NCBI GenBank assembly: GCA_016271365.2
Contig: CM057453.1
Location: forward strand, 503,771,001-503,835,000
Direction of reading: 5' to 3'
Origin: Neoceratodus forsteri
Taxonomy: Eukaryota; Chordata; Ceratodontiformes; Ceratodontidae
DNA length: 64,000 nt
Position 1 is the stretch's first letter. The number at the start of each line of letters is the position of its first letter. Below are positions 33,069-44,653 of the stretch, in pieces. A model generated the notes under the pieces. The model was not told where the DNA came from. It saw only the letters and a list, made by a program, of their open reading frames with translations, and made no database searches. Both the position numbers and the translations under genes were made by a program.

Positions 33069-35205
33069 TGTAACCCCCAGGGGGCGCTACCCTTAGGGCT
33101 ACTACCCCTGCCTGCCCCCACAGAGACAGGGTAAGGGGCCCAGATCCGTCGACGGGTGCCTCCACCCAGAGATCAGGGTCAATATTGTCAAGATTGCCTT
33201 GGTTACAGCCCTCTGGGTTACTGCAACCCCCCGTTTGTCCCGCTAGTGGCTCACACTGGGTACAAACAACACTTTCCACCAATACACTCACCCCCCCCGG
33301 CTAATATCACTCCGCTCCCTTCGAAGACCCCCTGTAAAATAAGGCACAGTTATATTGCAATCACCAAGCAACAGATCCCAAGTAATATACACAGTAGCCA
33401 GGGTACAGCTGCACAGAAAACAATCTGATTTATTCAGGGGAGAAATAACAAGGACAGGGGGAATCAGGTTAATCAGCTTATCCTCTACTTATCTACTAAA
33501 ATGGTGCAGGGTCTGCACCGGAGGACATATGAAGAGAGACTTAAGGAGCTTAATATGTATAGCCTCGAGGAAAGGAGGGAGAGGGGGGACATGATAGAAA
33601 CTTTCAAGTACCTCAAGGGAATCAACAAAGTCCAAAAGGGTAGCATCTTTCAAAAAAAGAGGTGTGCAAGAACAAGAGGGCACAATTTGAAGATAGAGGG
33701 GGGGCGGCTCAGAGGTAATTTAAGGAAGTATTTTTCACAGAGGGTTGTGGATGCATGGAATGGCCTTCCGGAGGAGGTTGTGGAGTCAAAATCAGTGGTG
33801 GAATTCAAGCATGCATGGGATAGTCATAAGGCAATTCTGGGGGTTGGGGGTAGGAAGAAGTAGGCTGCTGGTTAACTAGGATCTGCAGCTTATCCAGTAG
33901 GTAGGGAAATGGGCAGACTGGGTGGGCCAAGCGGTCCTTATCTGCCGTCAAATTCTATGTTTCTATGTTACCTAGGGCTCTGTGCACACAGGCCTACAAC
34001 CTAGTCTTTACTGTCCCTGGGTACCCAAGCCCTAGCGGCTAGTCCACATGTGGCAGCTGGTTGGGGCCCTTAACACAGATAAACATCACAATCCCGAGCA
34101 GGTCAGAATAGGAGGAAAGTTTAATTAGACAGTCAGCAGTATAATAATGCACTGGAAACCACTGTGTACGCACTCTGCAGGGAGTTACCCTGAATTAGTA
34201 CTCACAACCCCAGCAAATAATGATTCCTTCAACGCTGCCAGGATGGAGCCTGAACTTCACCAGCCTTCACACACATTTATATGGCAAACAGCAACAGAGG
34301 GGTACCACACCAGGCAGCTGCTTCCAAGGCTCCCACGAACTCACAGCCACTGCAATGCTGCAACGGCAGCTTCAGCCTTCCCCGCGAAACAAGCGAAATT
34401 CAGAAAATTCTCCAGTCCTCCTACAGGTCGAGCCTGGTGGGTAGCTGTACAGGGCACAGCCTCCTCTGACCGCCCGCCAGCAGATTTTAGAACGAACTCG
34501 CTCGCAGGGAAAAACGGGTCACCAGAGGCCTCACCACGCCAGCTTCCTGGGAACACTTCCCAGTGCAGCAGCACAGAGCTCCTTCCTCCCCTCAGCCACA
34601 ACGCATCTGCCCCCAACAGCAAGGGGCTCTTCCTCCAGTTCGGGTGCTACCCGCTGTCATTGGCTGACTGCACATGCCAGTCATCTCCTCTTGCCTTCAG
34701 TGGAGCAAAAAAGCGCCATAGCCCATAATGCCTTTTCCCAGAATATAAACAGTCCCTCTGTTTGGTCAGTCAGCCCTGTAATGTCCCAAGGCACTGATTG
34801 GTCCCATTTAACAATCCCGGTCCAACATGGAGGAGGCAGTCGAACCAGTTTTTACTGCAAAAGAAGGCAGGTTAGAACAACTATATTACCATTATTATTT
34901 TACAGTATTTTAAGCAAACATTCACATCCTCCATCAGAACTCCCTCTCCACTACTAGCGATGGCAGCAGGGAGTTACTTTTCCAGTGTCCCAGGCGGGAC
35001 TCAAGCATACAACACACAGTCCCCCTCCATGTCAATTACTTATGGCTGCAACAGGCAGCCCTTAAAGGGACAGCTTACAGAGGCTTTTAAGAGCACTCAC
35101 CAGTTCCCCTTTTAAGCGGCTCTCATGCCAATTAATAACCAGGCATGGAGCATAAAACAGCTCAGAGGAAACTTTTTAGGAACCCCCATTTGTAAGGGGG
35201 TTACA
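33069..35205 (-). repeat. Element A 3' LTR (with CR1 insertion)
   Basis: This matches the LTR at 41720-43366 except for an extra 475 bp (33497-33971). The termini are TGTAACCCCC on one side and GGGGGTTACA on the other. A polyadenylation-type AATAAA is present on the minus strand near 33432. Confidence 0.9.
33497..33971 (+). mobile_element. CR1 3' fragment inserted in the element A LTR
   Basis: Absent from the partner LTR, so the boundaries are exact to a few bases. The plus-strand frame 33501-33863 encodes the CR1 ORF2 C-terminus (RRTYEERLKELNMYSLEERR, FKYLKGINKV, VVDAWNGLPEEVVES). The end carries the octamer-type tail TTCTATGTTTCTATG, the canonical CR1 end. TAC or CTAC/TTAC flanks both sides, a short target duplication at most. 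It is younger than element A. Confidence 0.9.
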
Positions 35206-35214
35206 CCTTCCCTG
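35206..35214 (-). other. Element A polypurine tract
   Basis: On the minus strand AGGGAAGG lies directly before the 3' LTR, the position where plus-strand DNA synthesis starts. Element B has AGGAAGGG in the same place. Confidence 0.65.
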
Positions 35215-35380
35215 GCCTAGAAAAGCTTGGCGTCCACGTCAAGCAATCACCCTTGAGGCATTTTAGGCGAACATCCCAATTAACACTATATCACATTTTA
35301 CCTTACATACATGAATACTAGATTCACAGTGTACTATAGTTTATACATATTATACACATAAAGTCTTGGTCCTCTTTAAC

Positions 35381-37960
35381 TCAGGTCATGGGTTCCTGCT
35401 CGTGACACCGGGACTGAGGGAATCCCTCTCTTTTAGTTACTGGCGGGTCCCCCGAGACAGGGACACCACACTCAAAAGGCAATACCAACAGTTGGGAGTC
35501 ATCCCCCAAGGCTAGCTTAGGCAAGGAACTCGGGGACACAAACACCCCTTTGTGGACCACATTCAAAGGCAAGTCCACTGGATGACCCAGAGATTCATAA
35601 CTCAGCTTTATTACTGGCCGTATTTGTCGGCCGGATCGCCTAGGGGTCTCGAGAGAGATCCTGAATCAGGTCCTGACTCTAATTCAGTTTCAGTGACATT
35701 AGTAACAGGGATTTCTATGGGGGGAAAAGGGCTCGGTAGTATTATTGGGGACCTGACTTTCTATCCCCGGACCCACCCCACTGGGCTCAGCTGGGGGCTG
35801 TCTAGGTACAGGTGAGGAACTATCAGGGCATTCAAAATATTCTTTCGGTTCGGGCATATCACTTGCATGTTCCCCCATCTCACTCTCTTCCTCTGAAAAG
35901 TCAGATAAGTTGGCCAGACCAGACAGTTCAGCCATGCTCAAGGATCCCACCTCCTGGGCATTATTGCCACCCGATTCAAGGTCTGGAAGCATTGGTCCTG
36001 GAGACAAAGCGGGAGGCTCAGACAGTCCAGAAGGCCCAACCTCATCTCCAGAGTTAACAAGGGGATTGCCCCAAAATAACTGACTCAATTCATAAGAGGG
36101 ATAGTATTCAATATCGTCTTCGTCATCTTCTGACGCCACTGGTTGCTCACTTCCCTCTACAGACCTTGGCCGAGACCCTTTTGGTTGGCCTGCTGAAGAA
36201 TCAACGGGTTTGATGCCTTTCCTGGTAGCAGATCTAGTCATAGGCCTGGAGAGGGGAGCATTTGGAGATTCAGCTTCAATCAGGACTTGTCCGATTGGCA
36301 GCAGATGATTTCTACGCATAGTTTTCACATCGTTAGAACTGTTTTCAGGCCGCACTTTATATACAGGCAGATCTGTCAATTTTCCCACAACAATGTGAGG
36401 GAGGTGATGCCATCTGTCAGCAATTTTATGTTTCCCATGTAGTCCCAGATTCCTCAATAACATTCTGTCCCCTTCTTTTAACTCCATTGCTTTTACTTTC
36501 TTATCATATCGTTCTTTGTTGGCCAGGTTTCGTTTAGCCGCCATAGTCTGGGCCAGTTGGTAGGCATGGTTTAATTGGGCCTTTAATTTCTGTACATATT
36601 GTAAATGGTTCTCTGCTTGCACTCCATAAGGGGAAACCCCAAAACACACATCAGCCGGCAGTCTAGCCTCTCTCCCAAACATCAGTCGGTACGGGGAAAA
36701 TCCGGTGGCATCACTTTTAGTACAATTGTAAGCGTGAACTAAGGTGCTAATCTGCTGGCTCCATCTCGGCTTATCTTTTGGTTGCAAGGTGCCCAACATG
36801 TCAAGCAAGGTGCGGTTAAACCTTTCAGGCTGAGGATCTCCCTGTGGATGATAGGGGGTGGTTCTTGACTTTCGTATCCCCCATAAAGATAGCATCTCTT
36901 TAATCAAATGACTCTCAAAGTCCCTTCCCTGGTTGGAATGGATCCGCTGCAGGGCCCCATAGTGGACAAAAAAGTTCTCAACAAGTATCTTAGCCACCGT
37001 GGTTGCCTTCTGATCCTTAGTCGGGAAAGCCTGTGCGTACCGGGTAAAATGATCAGAGACCACCAATATGTTGCTGACACTTTTCAGATCGGGCTCCAAA
37101 CTCAAGAAATCAATACAGACCAGTTCCATAGGGGCACTAATGGTGATGTTAACCAGGGGAGCAGCTCTCTGGGGTAAAGCTTTTCTTTGCAAACAGCGAC
37201 TACAGGTCTTGACGTATTGTTCTACATCCGTACTCATTTTTGGCCAGTAAAATCGAGCCCGTACTAGATCAAGAGTCTGGTCTATGCCGAGATGCCCCAT
37301 TTGATTGTGCAAGGACCCTAAGACTAATTCTCTAAAAACTAAGGGCAGCACCACTTGTTGCTTGTCTACCCGGCCTTCCTTATTCACAGTCTCTCTGTAT
37401 AGTAGTTGGTTAATCAGTTTCAATTTGAGCCCCTCCTTATACAACAAGGCAGTCCTTAGATCAGTGGAACGTAACTTGGACACGTCGTTCCCTGCACAGA
37501 GGGCTTCTAAAGCTGATTTGATCATGGGGTCATGAAATTGAGCCTGTAGGAGACTGTCATTGTTGAACTGTGGCAATGAGCCAGTGTCTAGTGCAGAGAA
37601 GTGACAACAGGCAGCCGGTATGCAATTTTCAGACGGTCCCAAACAATCCACCATGCAGTCCACCCCGTCAGGAGACACCTGTTCCTCTTTGTCAAATTTC
37701 TGGCAAAGGGCTCTTATGTCAGGTTCGGATAACCTGACCCAATCAGTTCGTGGCATAGGCCTCCGGGAGAGAGCATCCGCATCTATATGGTTTAGGCCTG
37801 CCCGGTATTCAACAGCATAGTCATAGGTGGCCAAGGCAGAGAGCCACCTATGGCCTGTGGCATCCAACTTGGCAGAGGTCTGTACATACGTCAGTGGATT
37901 GTTATCAGTCTTTATCAATATCTTGGCACCATACAAAATAGTCATGAAACTGATCAACAA
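35381..37960 (-). pseudogene. Element A integrase with C-terminal extension
   Basis: The long frame 35699-37960 (753 codons) starts within RNase H (IKTDNNPLTYVQTSA, then NHIDADALSRRP). The integrase zinc domain follows, with H-x-H and CSRCLQRK (HNQMGHLGIDQTLDLVRARF). The core has VCIDFLSLE (first catalytic Asp), IHSNQGRDF where the family has a second Asp but this copy has Asn, and QPERFNRTLLDML with the Glu. A GPY/F-like region (YKVRPENSSNDV) is followed by an acidic, Ser/Pro-rich tail. After a stop at 35699 the same frame resumes with MDLPLNVVHKGVFVSPSSLPK (35578-35381), conserved in element B. The Asp-to-Asn change and the stop indicate no activity. Confidence 0.85.
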
Positions 37961-39144
37961 TGGCCCACTTCAGAGCCAGGAACTCTAGTTTGTGCACTGG
38001 ATAATTTTTTTCTGAAGGAGTCAGGCTTCGGCTGGCAAATGCTACAGGTCTCAGACCATTCGAGTGCTCCTGGTATAACACAGCCCCCAATCCCTGTAGA
38101 CCGGCATCAGTATGAAGAATGTATGGCTTGGCCGGATCAGCATAGGCCAACATTGGGGCATGAGTAAGTTGATATGATGTCATAAAAGGCCTCCTCACAC
38201 TCAGCAGTTCAACGATGCCCAAACATATCATTTGACCGGAAATACGTCTTTTCTGTCTCCAAGCGCACAGCCTTCTTATACTTTTTGTGCGTAGGCGGAT
38301 ACCCCTGAGTGAGGTTGAGGAGGGGGTGAATCACTCGAGAATAGTACTTAACAAACCACCTATAGTATCCACAAAACCCCAGGAATCGTTGCAACTCTTT
38401 CAAATTCCTGGGCTGAGGCCAAGTGGTCAAAGCCTCCACTTTGCCAGGGTCAGTCTCTATGCCCTCAGTGGACACTATGTAGCCCACGTATTTTACAGAA
38501 GTCTGGAAGAATTGACACTTGTCAATAGACAGCTTGAGGCCGAAATCCTCCAACCGATCCAAGACCTTGAATAATCGTTGCTCATGCTCTTCCAATGATC
38601 GACCAAACACTATGACGTCATCTAAATAGACCAGACATTCGAGCAAATTCATGTCCCCCACAGCCCGTTCCATCAGGTGCTGAAAAGTGGCTGGGGCACC
38701 TGAGATCCCTTGAGGCATCCGGACAAACTCATAGAAACCCAGGGGGCAAATGAAGGCAGTCTTCTCCCGGTTGTCTGGGGCCATCGGGATCTGTTAGTAT
38801 CCACTGCGAAGATCCAACACAGAGAACCACTTGCTACCATTTAAACAATCCAATGCATCCTGTATGCGTGGCATGGTATACTGGTCTGGAATGGTCCACC
38901 GATTCAAAGTGCGATAGTCTACACACATCCAAACTGCCCCATTCTTTTTCCTTACTACTAGTATGGGGGAGGCATAGGGGCTCCTGGACTCTTGTATTAC
39001 ACCAGCAGCCAACATTTCTTGTAGATGCCGCCTTACATCATCTATATTGGCGGGGGCCAGGTGCCGGGATCTCTCTCGGAAAGGCCTTTCATCATGCAGC
39101 CGAATGTGATGCTCAGCCCCTTGTACACATCCCACATCCCACAT
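37905..39144 (-). pseudogene. Element A reverse transcriptase/RNase H
   Basis: The polymerase begins in 38794-39144 with LAPANIDDVRRHLQEMLAAG, SPYASPILVVRKKNG, VDYRTLNRWTIPDQY and FSVLDLRSGY, then a TAA stop interrupts the frame. The same frame continues at 38209-38784 with KTAFICPLGFYEFVRMPQGI and the catalytic VYLDDVIVFG, then the thumb and connection regions. A frameshift near 38220 leads into RNase H (37905-38231: LHTDAGLQGLGAVLYQ, then KLEFLALKWAIVDQF). Another near 37940 leads into the integrase frame. The YLDD active site is intact. Confidence 0.85.
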
Positions 39145-39988
39145 CCCACTCTTTCAGGGTGGGAACCTGGTCTCTATTGGCAAGCCTCTCAATGACCCTT
39201 TGTTTCCACTCAACTGGTAACCGGGAGTCACCGAAGTCCAACAAATCAGGAGTAACTCTATCATCTGTCCTGGAACCCTTTCGGTTTGGCAGTACTGCAG
39301 TATCCGCACAATGTACGCTGGCAAAGGTGCACCCTCTTCTTATTTGAACCTCCCTGTCGGACACATTATGCACTTGAACCATCACCCTCTTAACATAGGC
39401 ATGAGCTCTAGCCGGAAAGATGCTGGGTTTGACCAACAGTCCCTCAGGTAATCTTCCCTCCACAGGCGCATCCAACATCAACAACTTATTCTTAACGTCA
39501 GTTTTTAGTCACACCTCTCCATGCAGGACACATTGGGCATTTGGGGCAAGTATCATCGGAGCTGGATCCTTTTTCCACACCACACCCACCGGGTCTTCAG
39601 GTTCCTCTGGACTAACCTTCTTCTGAGTGGCACTTGCCCGTTGAATCACAGCAGGTATGCTTAAAGCTCGCCCAGTCTGGAATGCTTGTTTTTCAGAACA
39701 CAATTGGGCCAATCATCCGAACATATGCGCATTCGTCCCAATCAACAGAGGCACCCCATCATACAGTCCAGTGGGTGGACAAACTAAAACTAAGGTCTCC
39801 ACCTGCTCATCTATCCGATCCACGGTTGCAGGGAAAGATAACCAGACACGGATGTATCCCAAATACGGATAGGCCTTGTCGCTCAACCCCCATACATGTA
39901 GACCAGTCAGAGGCTGCAGGGGCACCTCAGATAAGTGTGCCTGGTACCAGTCCTGAAACATGATAGTTACCTGGGAGCCACTGTCCAA
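39113..39988 (-). pseudogene. Element A protease and spacer
   Basis: The retroviral-type aspartic protease is recognisable by its active site LDSGSQVTIMF (39960-39990; D-S-G-S) and LLIGTNAHMFG about 90 residues on. Spacer frames (39509-39712, 39113-39484) follow. Two in-frame TGA stops, near 39714 and 39510, break it. The 7-bp sequence CATCCCA is repeated three times at about 39127-39147, which shifts the frame into reverse transcriptase. Element B has this site once, so the triplication is specific to A. Confidence 0.75.
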
Positions 39989-39994
39989 TACAGC

Positions 39995-41658
39995 TCAAGT
40001 GGGAATTCCATTTACCCGCACCCGGGTCTCCATAGACGGCCCGACCACATCAGACCAGTTGGGAGTAGCAGCATTGATAGCCCACTGGGCATGGGCCTGA
40101 GTCACAAAACTTTTCTTGGGGGCCTGAGACTGGGCCTGGCGGTGTCGGGCGATCAATCTGCTGTTAACTTTCCTTAAATTCTCTGGCCTCTGGCACTCGA
40201 GCTGGAAATGCCCATCTTCCCCACAATGATAGCAAAACTTGGGGTCCCGGGGGTCACTAATCTGAGGGGGGCCCTGACAGGAGTGAGAAAGCTCTCTTGG
40301 GCTGGGGTTCGGGTCTCTGCATGACTCAGGGGCCCCAGGCCTAGTAGGGTACATAGTAGAGTGCTTTAAGTCCCTCACCAGTTCTCGTAAATTTCTGATC
40401 TCAGCCCTTAACTCACTCTCCATGTAGGGGTCGGAGGAAACAATTCGCATTCCCACAGTACCTGGAAAATCTGGGGACCCCTCGGACCCTCCAGGCAAGC
40501 CAGTCTCCTCAGGGTATTAGACTCAGGGGTCCCACTAGGGTTCACTGCCCCCACACATGGCTCCCACCCCTCTTCATCAGTCTCCACTTCCCTAATTTCC
40601 CTCATTAATTGACAATATTCAGGCGGGGTGGCCCGCCGATCCTGTAGCTTAAGTTTCAGCAGCATCACACTAGAAAATCTGGCAGACTTTAGAACATGCT
40701 CTAACGGACCTGATTCAGGGGCTGCAGTGATTCCCCTTTCTATAGGCCTTCTGCAAGGCCCGCTCCACTCTAGTAACAAAAGCGGACAGTTTCTCATTTC
40801 TCCATTGCTTAGCAGACCTGAATTTCCATAATAAGTCTTCACCAGTCTCGGTACTCCCAAAAACCCCTTCTAAAGCAGAGCGATGCTCTGCAGCGGTGGC
40901 TTCCAGACGGGTAGCCCGGAAGAATCTAATAGCTTCTAAAGCAGGGCCCCTCAAGCTCTCCATCAGCCTCTTCCTTTTCTCCCCCTCGGAGCATTGCCAT
41001 TCCTGGACTAAAGGGGTGGCATAGTCCATCCAGGCCTCCAGGTCATCCTCCCCTGGAGGCACCCGCATCGTGCCAGAGAAAGTTTTAGCTTAAGTAAGAA
41101 TCGAGCTGTGCTGGTGGGACCATAAGGGCAGGGAAGCCAGCACAGAACTCTTAGGCGGGCAGGGGAAGTGCCAGGGGAGCCCTGAGAGTAGCATCACTGG
41201 ATAAATCTAAGGCTTGAGCAACTCCTGGGTAGTTCTCCTTCCACGGCCAACAATTTAAGCAGCTTGTCTTTAAAACTGTTCATTTGAGGAGACCCCCCAG
41301 GAGTGACTGACCCACTTCGAATATGAATTAGCCTCCATCCCTGTGAAGCACCTTCCGGATAAATCACAGGAGGTACCTTCTCGGGGTCGATGGCCACACT
41401 GCATAGAAGTAACACCTGCAGCGTTTGGTCAAGCAAATCAGCCATACGCCCTTTTACCTCCACTTTGCCCAAACATTTTACTTGCTCTGCAGCAGAAATA
41501 ATGTCAACAGTTGGGGTTCCCAAAGGCACATCTAACAATAACACAATCTTCTGGGAGTCTAGCTCTTCAGCTTCACCCCACCCCATCAGTCTGTGTACCA
41601 TGGTCTTGATGGGTCCCAGTTTAATTTTTCCCAGCATATCCCCTTCCATTTTCTCCAT
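39995..41658 (-). pseudogene. Element A Gag, PNMA-type
   Basis: Gag is split over three frames. The first (start likely the ATG at 41658) includes LDSQKIVLLLDVPLGTPTVD and AIDPEKVPPVIYPEG, the type of N-terminal region found in PNMA proteins. The second (40715-41068) is the capsid core: GEDDLEAWMDYATPLVQEW, EKRKRLMESLRGPALEAIRF and ALEGVFGSTETGEDLLWKF, strongly PNMA-like. The third (39995-40498) has a CCHC knuckle, CYHCGEDGHFQLEC. A TGA at 39995 separates it from the protease frame, which continues in the same register. Capsid assembly and RNA packaging are the family's roles. Confidence 0.8.
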
Positions 41659-41697
41659 TTCTTGTGTGCTTCCCCACTTGGCCACTAGGGGACGCTG

Positions 41698-41716
41698 AAT
41701 CCCAGTGATGCCTCCA
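41698..41716 (-). promoter_or_regulatory. Element A tRNA primer-binding site (tRNA-Thr-like)
   Basis: Three bases inside the 5' LTR edge, the minus strand reads TGGAGGC...CTGGGATT. Its complement, AATCCCAGTGATGCCTCCA, differs at three positions from the 3' end of tRNA-Thr as I remember it. Element B has a related site with two extra bases. Confidence 0.6.
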
Positions 41717-41719
41717 ATT

Positions 41720-43366
41720 TGTAACCCCCAGGGTGTGCTACCCTTAGGGCTACTACCCCTGCCTGCCCCCACAGAGACAGGGAAAGGGGCCCAGATCTGT
41801 CGACGGGTGCCTCCACCCAGAGGTCAGGGTCAATATTGTCGAGATTGCCTCGGTTACAGCCCTCTGGGTTACTGCAACCCCCCGTTTGTCCCGCTAGTGG
41901 CTCACACTGGGTACAACCAACACTTTCCACCAATACACTCACCCCCCGGCTAATATCACTCCGCTCCCTTCGAAGACCCCCTGTAAAATAAGGCACAGTT
42001 ATATTGCAATCACCAAGCAACAGATCCCAAGTAATATACACAGTAGCCAGGTACAGTTGCACAGAAAACAATCTGATTTATTCAGGGGGAAATAACAAGG
42101 ACAGGGGAATCAGGTTAATCAGCTTATCTCTACTTATCTACCTAGGGCTCTGTGCACAGGCATACAACCTAGTCTTTACTGTCCCTGGGTACCCAAGCCC
42201 TAGCGGCTAGTCCACACGTGGCAGCTGGTTGGGGCCCTTAACACAGATAAACATCACAATCCCGAGCAGGTCAGAATAGGAGGAAAGTTTAATTAGACAG
42301 TCAGCAGTATAATAATGCACTGGAAACCACTGTGTATGCACTCTGCAGGGAGTTACCCTGAATTAGTACTCACAACCCCAGCAAATAACGATTCCTTCAA
42401 CGCTGCCAGGATGGAGCCTGAACTTCACCAGCCTTCACACACTTTATGTAGCAAACAGCAACAGAGGGGTACACATCAGGCAGCTGCTTCCAGAGCTCCC
42501 ACGAACTCACAGCCACTGCAAAGCTGCAACGGCAGCTTCAGCCTTCCCGCGAAACGAGCGAAATTCAGAAAATTCTCCAGTCCTCCTACAGGTCGAGCCT
42601 GGTGGGTAGCTGTACAGGGCACAGCCTCCTCTGACCGCCCGCCGGCGGATTTTAGAACGAACTTGCTCGCAGGGAAAAACGGCCGCCTCAGGCCTTCACG
42701 TGCTTCCTACGCGAACACTTCCCAGCGCAGAAGCACAGAGCTCCTCTCCTCCCCTCAGCCACAACGCATCTGCCCCCAACAGCAAGGAGCTCTTCCTCCA
42801 GTTCGGGTGCTACCCGCTGTCATTGGCTGGCTGCACATGCCAGTCATCTCTTCTTGCCTTCAGTGGAGCAAAAAAGCGCCATAGCCCATAATGCCTTTTC
42901 CCAGAATATAAAAAGTCCCTCTATTGGTCAGTCAGCCCTGTAATGTCCCATGCACTGATTGGTCCCATTTAACAATCCCGGTCCAACATGGAGGAGGCAG
43001 TCGAACCAGTTTTTACTGCAAAAGAAGGCAGGTTAGAACAACTATATTACCATTATTATTTTACGGTATATTAAGCAAACATTCACATCCTCCATCAGAA
43101 CTCCCTCTGCACTACTAGCGATGGCAGCAGGGAGTTACTTTTCCGGTGTCCCAGGCGGGACTCGAGCATACAACACACAGTCCCCCTCCATTTCAATTAC
43201 TTACGGCTGCAACAGGCAGCCCTTAAAGGGACAGCTTACGGAGGCTTTTAAGAGCACTCACCGGTTCCCCTTTTAGGTGGCTCTTATGCCGATTCATAAC
43301 CAGGCATGGAGCATAAAACAGCTCTGAGGAAACTTTTTAGCAACCCCCATTTGTAAGGGGGTTACA
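41720..43366 (-). repeat. Element A 5' LTR
   Basis: The LTR is 1647 bp, without the CR1 insertion seen in its partner. It contains an AATAAA on the minus strand near 42075. In element orientation it begins with AACCCCC, an 8-nt loop and GGGGGTT, a perfect 7-bp stem. Confidence 0.9.
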
Positions 43367-43491
43367 CCGAATACTAGTAGTAGAACAACACTGCAGGTTA
43401 GTTATGTATGTTATCTATTCTTCTGACTATGGTATCTAGATTCAGTTCACTATACACACTTAGTCAGACTCCAGGCAGTATTCAGGAGGAA
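43367..43491. other. Intron DNA between gypsy A and a CR1 fragment
   Basis: Short AT-rich stretch. It begins with the CCGA copy of the element A target duplication; nothing else is recognised. Confidence 0.4.
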
Positions 43492-44060
43492 ACATAGAAG
43501 CATGAAATTTTAACAGGCAGAAAAAGACCCGCAGTCCACCAAGTCTGCTCAATCACTACCTTAGTCCACATCAATCTAGCACTGGTAGAGTCTAGGCAGT
43601 GCTCCCAACTTGTAGCTCCGCTGTGTTCGTCAAGTGCCCCCCCTACACACGCACTTTACCCTTCTTCTCCTTCATTATTTTCACCGTGCCCAAGTGTCTG
43701 CTCCAGCCTCTCTTGTAACCTTTAACTGTCTCACTGTTGACCTACTATCCCTACCCTCGCCCCAGGTAGATGCTTCCACCTGTACACCACTCTCTCCATG
43801 GAGAAGTATTTTCTCACATCCCGCTCCCCCAAACACCACCAGCTTAGAATTATGTCCTCTTGTCGCTGACCACTCATATTGCTTGAATAGTTGCTGGTAT
43901 ATCATCTTGTTTATTCCTTTCAGATACTTGAAAGTTTCAGTCACATCCCGTTTCCATTCTGACCTCCAGTGAGAACATATGCAGGTCAAACAGTCTTTCC
44001 TCACAGGTCTTCCCCTGCTACCAATGTATCATTTTGTTGCCTTTCTCTGGACTAATTATA
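43492..44060 (-). mobile_element. CR1 3'-end fragment
   Basis: The minus frame 43681-44004 includes KRDVTETFKYLKGINKM, the conserved end region of CR1 ORF2, followed by TRGHNSKL. The 3' UTR runs to about 43492 with a CTTCTATG octamer-like tail. 5'-truncated and mutated. Confidence 0.7.
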
Positions 44061-44543
44061 AGAAATTCTTCTCCTTTTTAAAGAGACTTACCAAGTTAGC
44101 TCCTTGCACCATGCAATTCGGTTTCTTGCCTCCCAGAAATGCTTTCTATGTATAGTTGACACGAAAATATGGGATTGTATTTTATTTATAACACACGTAA
44201 AATCTTCTTTACTGGGGCACAGGCACTTCTCCGTTCTAAGATCCACCCCGTGAGCCGTCCCGCACTCAGGAAATTTCTGACATGATCACAGGGAGAGTGC
44301 GGGGATGTGCGACATTGTAATCTATGGGGGACACTTTTACGGTCATTTTTTTATATTAAAATGGCTTTTTGGCAATGAAACATGGGCACTGGTTGACTAA
44401 CAAGGCCCTTAAAAACAGCAGTGAACATTTGGAACAGAAGACCACCATCATAAGAAGCATTTTCATGCAGAAGCTGGAATTAAAGACAGCAACAACATCG
44501 GTCGGAGCTTCAAGCAACCACCTGGAGAGTGTACCTGCGAACA

Positions 44544-44653
44544 TTGACAGCAGCAGTGAACACTTGGAACAGACCACCCACCAGCACAGAAGACCTTTAA
44601 AATATCTTCTATGCTGGTGGCAGTCTGATTCAAATGTTTGTTGTTCTTGTCAA
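44544..44653. repeat. Long inverted repeat 1 in foldback array
   Basis: The left arm starts TTGACAGCAGCAGTGAACAC and the right arm ends TTGTTCTTGTCAA; arms of about 54 bases pair with some mismatches, with the centre at about 44599. Confidence 0.8.

Larger units (their letters stand above)
33069..43366 (-). mobile_element. Ty3/gypsy element A (PNMA-type Gag), full length but broken
   Basis: A complete LTR retrotransposon on the minus strand: 5' LTR 41720-43366, primer site 41698-41716, gag, protease, reverse transcriptase, RNase H and integrase down to about 35381, polypurine tract at 35206, and 3' LTR 33069-35205. Its flanks are CTGA (33065-33068) and CCGA (43367-43370), a 4-bp target duplication differing by a single CpG-type transition. 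The domain order with integrase last is typical of Ty3/gypsy. Several in-frame stops and frameshifts show that it is inactive. The 3' LTR contains a CR1 insertion. Confidence 0.9.

Noticed and set aside
34147..34728. 193-codon plus-strand frame in the LTR of element A, also seen at 42315-42884
   Set aside because: It lies antisense in an LTR, recurs only because the LTR is duplicated, is frameshifted in the second copy and has no recognisable domain.
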